This document shows, piece by piece, positions 1 to 6,617 of a DNA stretch of 23,835 nucleotides. Every line of letters begins with the position of its first letter. The first letter of the stretch is position 1. Source of the DNA: BOKV01 sp049289295 (lineage in GTDB: Bacteria > Pseudomonadota > Alphaproteobacteria > Rhizobiales > Rhizobiaceae). The notes beneath the pieces are model-generated. The model had not been told where the DNA came from. It worked only from the letters and a program-made list of their open reading frames with translations, and did no database searches. The DNA lies in assembly GCA_049289295.1 (NCBI GenBank), contig JBATLL010000028.1, positions 1 to 23,835 of the forward strand, in the 5' to 3' direction. The translations under genes and the position numbers were made by a program.

Positions 1-12
1 AATGGCGATCAT
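1..12 (-). CDS. First codons of an outward-reading gene (partial, product unknown)
   Basis: On the minus strand an ATG at 12-10 follows a good ribosome binding site (GGAG, 7 bases away) and a structured leader. Only four codons (M-I-A-I) lie in the window, so no function can be assigned. The same start occurs at the other end of the window. Calling it a gene rests on the ribosome binding site, its spacing and the duplication of the whole leader. Confidence 0.4.
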
Positions 13-30
13 GGTACTTCTCCGACTTTC

Positions 31-74
31 TCAGGGTCTGCGGCAGAGCGACATTGCCCTGCCGATGACCCTGA
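31..74 (-). promoter_or_regulatory. Leader hairpin ahead of the left outward gene start
   Basis: This mirrors the hairpin at 23762-23805. It has an 8-bp stem (TCAGGGTC with GACCCTGA), a 2x2 internal loop, a 6-bp stem (CGGCAG with CTGCCG) and a 12-base loop. It ends a few bases before the ribosome binding site of the outward gene, so it could be a leader RNA structure or a long operator. Confidence 0.5.
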
Positions 75-239
75 TATAGACCGCCATGCACTGCCCAGAT
101 GTGCACTAACGCACAAGGCAGTGCACACCTGCATTGGTGGGCAATCGGCGGAAAAGGCTGAATGGCTGCAACGGTTGCCGGGGCGTTGCGCAAGCAATAG
201 AAGGGAGGGGATCAATCTTCTTTACAGGGTCCAGCGAAA

Positions 240-1454
240 ATGACGGCGAGCACCAGCAACGGACAAGGAATCCTGTCGGGTTACCGCATTATAGACCTGT
301 CCACCGTCGTTCTCGGGCCATTCGCGACGCAGTTGCTCGGCGATCTGGGCGCAGATGTCATCAAGATCGAAGGGCCGGAAGGCGACATCATGCGCCATGC
401 AGGACCGCATGTGTCACCGGGCATGGGGCCGATCTATCTGACCATAAACCGCAACAAGCGCTGCCTAACCCTTGATCTGCAGAAATCCGGCGCCAAGGAA
501 ATCCTGCGTCGGCTCGTCGCCACTGCCGACGCCCTGATCCACAATATCCGCGCTGCCGGCATCGAGCGACTCGGTTTCGGCTATGAGGCCGTCAAGGCCA
601 TCAAACCCGATATCATCTATGTTCATGCGGTTGGCTTCGGCTCGCAAGGACATTATGCAGGCCGCCAGGCCTATGATGATCTCGTTCAGGCCGTGACCGG
701 CATGTCAACCATGTTGCCGCGCCAGGACGGAAGCAGTGCCCCGCGCTATTTTCCCGGACTGATTGCGGACAAGACGACCGGGCTGTTTGCCGCTAATGCC
801 ATGCTGGCAGGGCTCCTGCACAAGGAGCGAACCGGACGCGGCCAGTTCATAGAAGTGCCAATGATGGAATGCATGATCTCATACACCATGGCGGAAAACC
901 TTTATGGACACACTTTCGTTCCGCCGAAGGGGCCGACGGCCTACACGCGATCGATCAATCCGGAACGCAAGCCCTACCCCACGAAAGATGGCTATATAGC
1001 CATCATGCCCTATTCGGATGCGAACTGGGCGGCCTATTTCGAATTGGGAGGACGTGGCGAGCTCATTCGTGACCCGCGATTTGCAACTTACGCTGCACGC
1101 ACGGAGAACATCACCGTCCTTTATGGAATAATCGGCGAGATCGCCTTGCAGAAGACCACTGATGAATGGCTCGAACTGCTGGCTCGGGCGAATGTTCCTG
1201 CGATGCGCGTTCACACGCTCGACAGCGTGCTTGGCGATCCGCAATTGCGCGAAACGGGATTCGTCGAACCGCGCAACCATCCAAGCGAGGGGCAATATCT
1301 GTCGGTCGGCCATCCGGTCCGTTATTCTGACGCGCCTGCCAGTATCCGGGTCGAACCACCCCTGCAGGGCCAACACAATCTTGAAATCCTTCAAGAACTC
1401 GATTTCGCACCAGATCAGGTCGAGCGCTTTCACGATGACGGTGTGTTCGGATAA
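240..1454 (+). CDS. CaiB/BaiF-family (class III) CoA-transferase
   Basis: This 404-residue protein has the usual family length and moves CoA between carboxylic acids in the cytoplasm. Visible signatures are the N-terminal LSGYRIIDLS block, GDLGADVIKIEGPEGD near residues 34-49, the probable catalytic Asp177 in LIADKTTG, and TGRGQFIEVPM near 200. The acid substrate cannot be read from the sequence. ATG at 240 is chosen because the conserved block starts about 12 residues later; the ribosome binding site is weak. The gene stands alone, 112 bases inside the left terminal repeat, and is followed by a possible terminator. In this sulfonate setting an acid such as sulfoacetate is conceivable, but carnitine-like, bile-acid or dicarboxylic substrates are equally possible. 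Confidence 0.9.
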   Translation: MTASTSNGQGILSGYRIIDLSTVVLGPFATQLLGDLGADVIKIEGPEGDIMRHAGPHVSPGMGPIYLTINRNKRCLTLDLQKSGAKEILRRLVATADALIHNIRAAGIERLGFGYEAVKAIKPDIIYVHAVGFGSQGHYAGRQAYDDLVQAVTGMSTMLPRQDGSSAPRYFPGLIADKTTGLFAANAMLAGLLHKERTGRGQFIEVPMMECMISYTMAENLYGHTFVPPKGPTAYTRSINPERKPYPTKDGYIAIMPYSDANWAAYFELGGRGELIRDPRFATYAARTENITVLYGIIGEIALQKTTDEWLELLARANVPAMRVHTLDSVLGDPQLRETGFVEPRNHPSEGQYLSVGHPVRYSDAPASIRVEPPLQGQHNLEILQELDFAPDQVERFHDDGVFG

Positions 1455-1481
1455 GACGAAAAGATGGGCGGGAGGGCGGAG

Positions 1482-1512
1482 ACCGGGCGTACGCCCCCGG
1501 ACACCCGGTTTT
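1482..1512 (+). terminator. Possible intrinsic terminator of the CoA-transferase gene
   Basis: ACCGGG at 1482-1487 can pair with CCCGGT at 1504-1509, followed by a short TTTT run (1509-1512). Inside it, GGGCGTACGCCC (1485-1496) is a perfect 12-bp palindrome and offers a competing fold. It lies 28 bases past the stop codon. The T-run is short, so termination may be weak. Confidence 0.4.
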
Positions 1513-1518
1513 CCGCAC

Positions 1519-1550
1519 GCGAAGTAGGCTAGGCTGGGGGATTACTTCGC
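1519..1550. repeat. Inverted repeat GCGAAGTA / TACTTCGC
   Basis: Two perfect 8-bp arms (1519-1526 and 1543-1550) are separated by 16 bases. It could be a second transcript-end hairpin or a protein binding site; no T-run follows. Confidence 0.4.
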
Positions 1551-1600
1551 ACCTCCCGGACGCCATACATATCATGCGGTTTGTATCATGCAACAAAAAC

Positions 1601-1613
1601 TTACGTTACGTAA
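1601..1613. promoter_or_regulatory. Candidate operator TTACGTTACGTAA
   Basis: This is a 13-bp palindrome (TTACG-N3-CGTAA). It differs by one base from TTACGTTAAGTAA at 5079-5091, just upstream of the Crp/Fnr-family gene. Both share TTAC-N5-GTAA. Two intergenic copies, one beside the regulator gene, suggest a site for that regulator. Confidence 0.45.
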
Positions 1614-1808
1614 TGCACATTGGAAGAATATTCCCGTTCAGCCGCGCGAAAGGGTCGGCTTTGGTCAGATGGCGCGGCAATTTGATCCTGCTCAAGGTTG
1701 CAGGGAACGGGTGTGATAGGTGAACCGTGACGCTCCAGCCGATTGCATGGCCGGGGATTTGCCAATACATGCCATGAACCGCCGATCAGCAGGCAGGGAT
1801 GTGACGGA

Positions 1809-2609
1809 ATGAACATGAAGGAAACCATCGGATTTGAAATCCCCGAAGGAGTCTTTGCCGAAAGAGTGGTTTCGGTCAGGCACTACACGGATCGGCTTTT
1901 CAAGTTTCGCATTACGCGCCCGGCAAGTTTTCGCTTCAGATCGGGTGAATTCGTGATGATCGGCCTGCCCAATGCCGCGAAGCCGGTCTATCGCGCCTAT
2001 TCAATTGCGAGTCCGTCCTGGGACGAGGAGATCGAGTTCTTCTCCATCAAGGTTCCCGGTGGCCCGCTGACCGAACATCTTCAGAAGATCCAGGAAGGCG
2101 ATGTCATCCTGATGCGCAAGAAGCCGACCGGAACGCTGGTCAATGATGCGCTTCTGCCCGGCAAGCGCCTTTACATGTTCTCGACCGGCACCGGCATCGC
2201 CCCCTTTGCCAGCCTGATTCGCGATCCGGAAACCTATGAGAAGTTCGAAACCGTAATTCTCACACATACGTGCCGGCAGGTGGCCGAGCTGACTTATGGC
2301 AACGAACTCGTGTCAGACCTTGCACAGGATCCGTTGATCGGGGAATTCGCCAGCAAGCTCGTGCACTACCCCACAACAACCCGGGAAGATTCGGCCAAGA
2401 GGGGACGCGTGACGGACCTGATCGAAAGCGGCGAGTTTTTCCATGACCTTGGCTTTCCCCCGCTCGATCCCGAAACAGACCGGGCAATGATCTGCGGATC
2501 GATGGGGTTCTTGAAGGATGTGAAGCGTCTGTGCGAGAAGGCAGGGCTGGTTGAGGGTTCCAATGCCCAGCCGGCCACGTTTGTCGTGGAACGGGCATTT
2601 GTCGACTGA
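1809..2609 (+). CDS. fpr: Ferredoxin-NADP+ reductase (Fpr type)
   Basis: The 266-residue product is a full-length bacterial Fpr-type flavoprotein that exchanges electrons between NADPH and ferredoxin or flavodoxin. The FAD-binding motif RAYSIASP, the NADP-binding STGTGIAPF segment, a CGSMGFLKD block and the C-terminal VERAFVD tail are all visible. An upstream in-frame start at 1743 would add residues outside the family's length. I prefer ATG at 1809; a second ATG at 1815 with GGA just upstream is almost equally good. It is a single gene, convergent with the lyase operon. It could feed the P450 encoded at 11079-12437, but no ferredoxin gene is present, and a housekeeping role in oxidative stress or iron-sulfur metabolism fits as well. 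Confidence 0.9.
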   Translation: MNMKETIGFEIPEGVFAERVVSVRHYTDRLFKFRITRPASFRFRSGEFVMIGLPNAAKPVYRAYSIASPSWDEEIEFFSIKVPGGPLTEHLQKIQEGDVILMRKKPTGTLVNDALLPGKRLYMFSTGTGIAPFASLIRDPETYEKFETVILTHTCRQVAELTYGNELVSDLAQDPLIGEFASKLVHYPTTTREDSAKRGRVTDLIESGEFFHDLGFPPLDPETDRAMICGSMGFLKDVKRLCEKAGLVEGSNAQPATFVVERAFVD

Positions 2610-2650
2610 CGCTGGCCAGGGCAAGCTGGACTGGATTCCTCGCGCGTGAG

Positions 2651-3832
2651 CTAGCGCAGGTCGGAAAAGGCCGACGCCAACCGGCTCAGTGCTTCATCGA
2701 TCCAGTAGCGCTGTGTCGCCAGGTTGAAACGCACATGGTTTTCACCGCCGGGACCGAATTGCGGTCCTGGAGACACGCCAATCCTGGCCTTGTTGGTGAT
2801 GCGATCCATATAGTCCGCGCGCTCAAGCCCGGTGCCTGAGAAATCCACCCAGGCCAGATAAGTCGCTTCAAGATGCATGGCGCGCGTGCCAGGAATGGCT
2901 CTTGCGATGCCTTGTGAGAAATGATCGCGGTTTGCTTCAAGATAGGGCAGCAACTGATCGAGCCATTCATCGCCTTCGCGCAGCGCGGCTTCGGTAGCGA
3001 TCATGCCAAACAGATTGTACGAGGCCAGCCCAGAAGCGTTGATGCGTGCGTCAAGCTTCTGGCGCAGCGCAGGGTTCGAAATGATGGTTGCCCCGACATG
3101 GCCGCCAGCGAGATTGAAGGTCTTCGTTGCCGCCACGCAGGTGATAAGCTGGTCCATGATTTGCGGTGCTGCGACCGCGGTGGGCGTATGCCTGTTGCCG
3201 CTGTAGATCAGGTCGCAATGTATTTCGTCTGAAACCAGTATCAGTCCGTTTGCCTTGCAGAAATCCGCAAGTGCCCGAATCTCCTCGACGTCCCAGACCC
3301 GGCCACCGGGATTGTGGGGAGAGCAGAAGAATACGATTTTCCCGCGCTTGGGCATGTTGGCAGCCAGGCTTTCAAGGTCCATGCGATAGCGACCCTGCTC
3401 GCTGGGCATGGGGACATTGTGAATCCTGCGGCCATTGGCTTCGATGATGATGCGGAAGGCATGATAGGCCGGCGAAAACACGATGACCTCGTCATCGGGC
3501 TCACTGAAAGCCTGAAGGATCAGGCCCAGAGCCGACACTATTCCCGGCGTTGTGGACAGCCATTGCGGATCGGGTCTCCAGCCATGGCGACGGTCGAGCC
3601 AGTCGCACTGCGCTTCGCGCCAACCCTTGTTGGAATCGTAATAGCCATGCGCCGAACGTTCGACTTCCGCCGCCAGTGCCGCCTTGACCGCTGGCGGGGC
3701 GGCAAAGTCCATGTCGGCAACCCACATCGCGATTGCATCGTCGGCGTCCAGATTGCAGGCAGCACCCATACGATCCCACTTGGCCGAGTGGGTGTTGCGC
3801 CGGTCGATCACCGTGTCGAAATCGAACTTCAT
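2651..3832 (-). CDS. PatB/MalY-type PLP-dependent C-S beta-lyase (aminotransferase class I/II fold)
   Basis: This 393-residue protein matches the MalY/PatB group, whose members cleave cystathionine and other cysteine S-conjugates to thiol, pyruvate and ammonia. Signs are the N-terminal FDFDTVIDRRNTHSAKWD block, WVADMDF, SPAYHAF, CSPHNPGG, VSDEIHCDLIY, the probable PLP lysine K237 in AATKTFNLAG, and the late Arg in HVRFNLA. The ATG overlaps the stop of the upstream dipeptidase gene by 4 bp (ATGA), so the two are translationally coupled. Together they could process Cys-Gly S-conjugates: the dipeptidase releases the cysteine conjugate and the lyase cleaves it. A true aminotransferase role cannot be excluded. 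Confidence 0.88.
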   Translation of the reverse strand: MKFDFDTVIDRRNTHSAKWDRMGAACNLDADDAIAMWVADMDFAAPPAVKAALAAEVERSAHGYYDSNKGWREAQCDWLDRRHGWRPDPQWLSTTPGIVSALGLILQAFSEPDDEVIVFSPAYHAFRIIIEANGRRIHNVPMPSEQGRYRMDLESLAANMPKRGKIVFFCSPHNPGGRVWDVEEIRALADFCKANGLILVSDEIHCDLIYSGNRHTPTAVAAPQIMDQLITCVAATKTFNLAGGHVGATIISNPALRQKLDARINASGLASYNLFGMIATEAALREGDEWLDQLLPYLEANRDHFSQGIARAIPGTRAMHLEATYLAWVDFSGTGLERADYMDRITNKARIGVSPGPQFGPGGENHVRFNLATQRYWIDEALSRLASAFSDLR

Positions 3833-4914
3833 TCCCTGTTGCTCCGTTTGATTTTTCCCGCCGGTCCTGCCGGCTCGCCCCAGGTCCGGGCGAGTACGTC
3901 CTGCCAGTTCCGGTAACAGATTTTCTTCACGAGTTCCTTGCCGAATCCGGCATTCAGCATGGCTTCCACCAGATTCTGCAGACCAGCCACATCGCCGATC
4001 TGGTCGCTTATCATCGCGCCATCAAAATCGGAACCCAGCGCGACACCATTCTCGCCCAGGATCGAGATCAGATGTTCGAGGTGGCGGATGTGAATGTCGA
4101 GCGGCGTGTTGCGCCGGTGCAGCCCATCGGGTCTGAGAAATGCCACTGCATAGTTGATGCCAACCACGCCACGCGATTCGGCAATGGCCGCCAATTGTCG
4201 GTCGGTCAGATTGCGCGAAGCTGGACAGATTGCGTGCGCGTTGGAATGGGTGGCGACAAGAGGTGCACAGCTCAAGCGCGCCACATCCCAGAAGCCCTTT
4301 TCGTTGAGGTGGGAAAGATCAAGCATGATGCGGAGATCGTTGCATCGTTTCACAAGCCGCTTGCCTGCTTCCGTAAGGCCTGGGCCGGTATCCGGCGAGG
4401 CGGGAAAGCGGAAGGGCACGCCATGCGCGAAGATCGTGGGGCGGCTCCAGACAGGCCCAAGCGAGCGCAGGCCGGCAGCGTGAAACAGGTCAAGTTCGCA
4501 AAGGTCACGGCCAATGGCATCGGCTCCTTCCATGTGGAAAATCGCGGCGATCCGGCCCTGTTTCCTGGCGCGCGCGAAGTCGCCAGCCTCGCGCACGATC
4601 ATCAGTTGCGCGGACGGGTGCGATTCCATGCGCAAAAGGATTGCTGCCTGCTGGCTCGACGTTGTCAGCGCATAGGCGGGATCGACTGCTGGGAACTCCC
4701 TGTCTGCGGTGCGCGCAACGGGTGAGTCCTTTTGAGGCGGCACATAGATTGCAAAGAACCCGCCAATGAATCCACCTTTGCGGGCCCTTGGCAAATCAAG
4801 GTGGCCTGATCGCCGTGAACCGGCATTGCCAGTGAAAAATGCCTCGCCATCACTGTTGCCGGCCATCCATAGGCGTAACAACACGTCATTGTGACCATCA
4901 AAGATATCGATCAT
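3829..4914 (-). CDS. Membrane dipeptidase (peptidase family M19, renal dipeptidase-like)
   Basis: This 361-residue zinc peptidase matches the M19 family, which hydrolyses dipeptides, including Cys-Gly products of glutathione conjugates. Metal-site motifs are visible: H8 and D10 in DGHND, the bridging Glu129 in FHMEGAD, then LDLSHLNEKGF, THSNAHA, SRNLTD and LGSDFDG. No signal peptide is evident, so it is probably cytoplasmic. Start ATG 4914 lies directly after a G-rich GGTGGGCGG stretch and nine bases before HND. It is the first gene of a two-gene operon with the C-S lyase and is divergent from the Crp/Fnr-family gene. It could act on peptides brought in by the ABC importer at 14684-21159. Confidence 0.92.
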   Translation of the reverse strand: MIDIFDGHNDVLLRLWMAGNSDGEAFFTGNAGSRRSGHLDLPRARKGGFIGGFFAIYVPPQKDSPVARTADREFPAVDPAYALTTSSQQAAILLRMESHPSAQLMIVREAGDFARARKQGRIAAIFHMEGADAIGRDLCELDLFHAAGLRSLGPVWSRPTIFAHGVPFRFPASPDTGPGLTEAGKRLVKRCNDLRIMLDLSHLNEKGFWDVARLSCAPLVATHSNAHAICPASRNLTDRQLAAIAESRGVVGINYAVAFLRPDGLHRRNTPLDIHIRHLEHLISILGENGVALGSDFDGAMISDQIGDVAGLQNLVEAMLNAGFGKELVKKICYRNWQDVLARTWGEPAGPAGKIKRSNRE

Positions 4915-5050
4915 CCGCCCACCATTTCGTACATACGGGAATTACCCTAGCAGGGACCAGGCCATTGTTCTTCAAGAAGTTTGTCGCAAGCGGTTTTGAT
5001 CAGCCGCCTGACGCGTCAACTTGCCGCAAACGGCATTTTCGAGGGTCTGT

Positions 5051-5073
5051 CAGAAAAAAGACTGTTTTTTCTG
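5051..5073. promoter_or_regulatory. A/T-rich palindrome in the dipeptidase-regulator intergenic region
   Basis: Perfect 9-bp arms CAGAAAAAA (5051-5059) and TTTTTTCTG (5065-5073) flank a 5-base spacer. A6/T6 tracts are striking in this GC-rich sequence. It sits five bases from the TTAC-N5-GTAA site and between divergent genes. It may be an operator, a bend element or a hairpin in the regulator leader; low GC in the stem argues against an ordinary terminator. Confidence 0.5.
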
Positions 5074-5078
5074 TCTCG

Positions 5079-5091
5079 TTACGTTAAGTAA
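5079..5091. promoter_or_regulatory. Candidate operator TTACGTTAAGTAA
   Basis: With its flanking bases this reads GTTAC-N5-GTAAC (5078-5092), a 15-bp hyphenated palindrome. A 12-of-13 match lies at 1601-1613 upstream of fpr. Position 25 bases ahead of the proposed regulator start suggests autoregulation. Confidence 0.45.
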
Positions 5092-5116
5092 CCCCAGCGT
5101 CGTGGGGGCGAGAATA

Positions 5117-5824
5117 TTGATTGACGTTTCGCAGCAGCAACTAGCCGGTTTGCGCCGGCACTGGCATCTTGATTCATTTCCGGATGCGCTGATGCATGCC
5201 ATCGCCAGCGGCAGCCGCACGGTTGCCTGCAAGCGCGGCGAGGCGCTTGTGACACCCGGCAAGGCCAAGGTCGGACCCATCTTCATACGCTCGGGCATGT
5301 TTTCCATCGTCGATTGGGAACTCAATGACGAACATGGGCACATCATGCCGATTTTCCCGCGTTCCATCATTCACGTTGAGTCCTACCTCGACGATATCTC
5401 GCACATGTCGGTTGTCGCGCTGAAGGATTCCGAGGCGCTGGTTCTGCCGATGAATTTCTATCGCGAGATGCTGTCGAGAAATCCGGAATGGATTCCCCAT
5501 TTCTGGCAGGTCTCGGCCAAGAACTCTCAGGAGATGCTGCGGGTCATCTCGGGAAATCTTCCCGGCGCTACTGAAAAAAGGCTTGTCGGGTTCCTGCGCC
5601 GCTATGTGCGGGCCTACGAGTCGGAAGACGGGGTGACATGGCCCTGGGAGATTTCGCAGACCACGCTTGCCTCGTTCCTTGGCGCGTCCCGTCCTCACCT
5701 CAGCACGGTGCTTTCCCGCTTCAAGAATGACGGTGCGATGACGTTGACGCGAAAGCACCTTCATATTCCCGAGACAAGCGCGCTGCGCAGGCAGATCATC
5801 AAGGCCAGCACCAACGCTGCATGA
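5117..5824 (+). CDS. Crp/Fnr-family transcriptional regulator
   Basis: The product, about 235 residues, has an N-terminal cyclic-nucleotide-binding-like sensor fold and a C-terminal winged helix with TLASFLGASRPHLSTVLSRF as the helix-turn-helix. The reading frame is open further upstream to a TTG at 5021, but that would place two palindromes inside the gene. I therefore choose TTG 5117, which has GGGGGCGAG ahead of it; GTG 5102 is the alternative. The Fnr cysteine cluster is absent. Recognition-helix residues that give Crp (RE...R) or Fnr (E..SR) specificity are changed to R-P-H-L-S-T, so the DNA site should differ from TTGAT-type boxes. It is convergent with the tauE-like gene; the stops are 8 bases apart. 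Confidence 0.88.
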   Translation: MIDVSQQQLAGLRRHWHLDSFPDALMHAIASGSRTVACKRGEALVTPGKAKVGPIFIRSGMFSIVDWELNDEHGHIMPIFPRSIIHVESYLDDISHMSVVALKDSEALVLPMNFYREMLSRNPEWIPHFWQVSAKNSQEMLRVISGNLPGATEKRLVGFLRRYVRAYESEDGVTWPWEISQTTLASFLGASRPHLSTVLSRFKNDGAMTLTRKHLHIPETSALRRQIIKASTNAA

Positions 5825-5832
5825 AATGCACT

Positions 5833-6567
5833 TCACGTCAGCAGTGCCGTGCCAAGCCCCGTCAATCCCAGCATGACGAGCAGGATCAGCGTTGCCTGCC
5901 TGAACTGAAGATCGGTGGATGACAGGAAGCGCCTGGAACCCAGATGGATTCCCAGGCCCACGAGCGGCAGGCTGACCAGGGCCAGTGTCACCAGATTGAC
6001 ATCGATCAGCTCACGCCAGACCATGATGCCCGCAACATAAAGATCACTGGCGAAGAAATATCCCACCAGCGTTGCGCGCATTGCAGACGGCGGCGTTACA
6101 GACAGTGTCATGACGACCACGATGAACAGGCCCGACAGGGCGGTAGCACCGTTGATTGCGCCTGCCGCTATTCCCACCAGCAGCCAGCCGAAACTGCCAA
6201 GCCTGATGCCCTGTGATCTGGAGAAAAGCAGCACGATTGCGGAGGCGAGAATGAAAACATAGACGCCGGTTTTCAGGGTGTCGGCTGGCATGTGTTCGAG
6301 AATGGCCACGCCCAGCGGATTGCCGACAATGGCGCCAATCATCAGCACGCCCATCCTTTTCCAGTCGACATGGGCGAAGATGCTCCTGGCCTGGAAAATG
6401 CTCGCGGTTATCTCCAGCAGCACAGCCAGGGGCACGGCCACGAGCGGGCTTGTCACGAAACCAAGGCCAGCGACAATGATGGCGGAAAAGCCAAACCCCG
6501 AGTAGCCGCGGACAAATCCCGCCAGAAGGACAACGGCAGCGCAATAGATCATTGCGCTGCCGCTCAT
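5833..6567 (-). CDS. tauE: TauE/SafE (TSUP)-family membrane transporter, probable sulfite exporter
   Basis: This is an integral membrane protein of about 245 residues with repeated hydrophobic segments and the family hallmark GFVRGYSGFGFSAI in the first helix. TSUP proteins move sulfur-containing organic acids or sulfite. Lying directly after xsc, it most likely exports the sulfite released by Xsc. I favour ATG 6567, just before the first membrane helix, preceded by GGAA. An alternative GTG at 6621 overlaps the xsc stop by 4 bp (GTGA) but has no visible ribosome binding site and would add 18 residues. Substrate is inferred from the neighbour, since TSUP sequences alone do not reveal it. Confidence 0.85.
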   Translation of the reverse strand: MSGSAMIYCAAVVLLAGFVRGYSGFGFSAIIVAGLGFVTSPLVAVPLAVLLEITASIFQARSIFAHVDWKRMGVLMIGAIVGNPLGVAILEHMPADTLKTGVYVFILASAIVLLFSRSQGIRLGSFGWLLVGIAAGAINGATALSGLFIVVVMTLSVTPPSAMRATLVGYFFASDLYVAGIMVWRELIDVNLVTLALVSLPLVGLGIHLGSRRFLSSTDLQFRQATLILLVMLGLTGLGTALLT

Positions 6568-6617
6568 TGTTTCCAGGGCTTGTGGCAGGGCTAAGGAACC
6601 CAAACCAACCTCACTTG

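Larger units (their letters stand above)
1..127. repeat. Left copy of exact 127-bp terminal inverted repeat
   Basis: Bases 1-127 are the exact reverse complement of bases 23709-23835. Identity stops sharply at base 128 (C here, T expected from the other copy), and nothing similar follows. Read outward on the minus strand, the copy holds AGTGCA/TGCACT half-sites (about 87-127), a long hairpin (31-74), a GGAG ribosome binding site and an ATG at 12-10. The exact length of 127 equals a k-mer size commonly used by de Bruijn assemblers. The repeat edge may therefore be set by the assembly, with the real repeat continuing past base 1. Confidence 0.97.
1455..1808. other. 354-bp intergenic region between the CoA-transferase and reductase genes
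   Basis: I see no gene here. From left to right it holds a terminator-like hairpin (1482-1512), a second stem-loop (1519-1550), a direct repeat of TATCATGC (1570-1577 and 1584-1591, 14-base period), a palindrome (1601-1613) shared with the Crp/Fnr gene promoter, and an FNR-box-like sequence (1682-1695). The right part should contain the promoter of the reductase gene; I cannot place a convincing -35/-10 pair. Confidence 0.6.

Noticed and set aside
1682..1695. FNR-box-like TTGATCCTGCTCAA upstream of fpr as a site for the local Crp/Fnr-family regulator
   Set aside because: It matches the consensus at nine of ten positions, but the regulator's recognition helix lacks the Glu and Arg used for TTGAT recognition. 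It might serve another Fnr/FixK protein; too weak to list as a site.
2651..3832. The PLP enzyme as the missing taurine:pyruvate aminotransferase
   Set aside because: Its motifs (FDFDTVIDRRNTHSAKWD, WVADMDF) are of the MalY/PatB group with the class I/II fold, whereas Tpa belongs to the class III aminotransferases.
3733..4725. Long plus-strand open frame of 330 codons opposite the dipeptidase
   Set aside because: It is the antisense shadow of the M19 gene, shows no family motif and has an Arg/Cys/His-rich composition typical of shadow frames.
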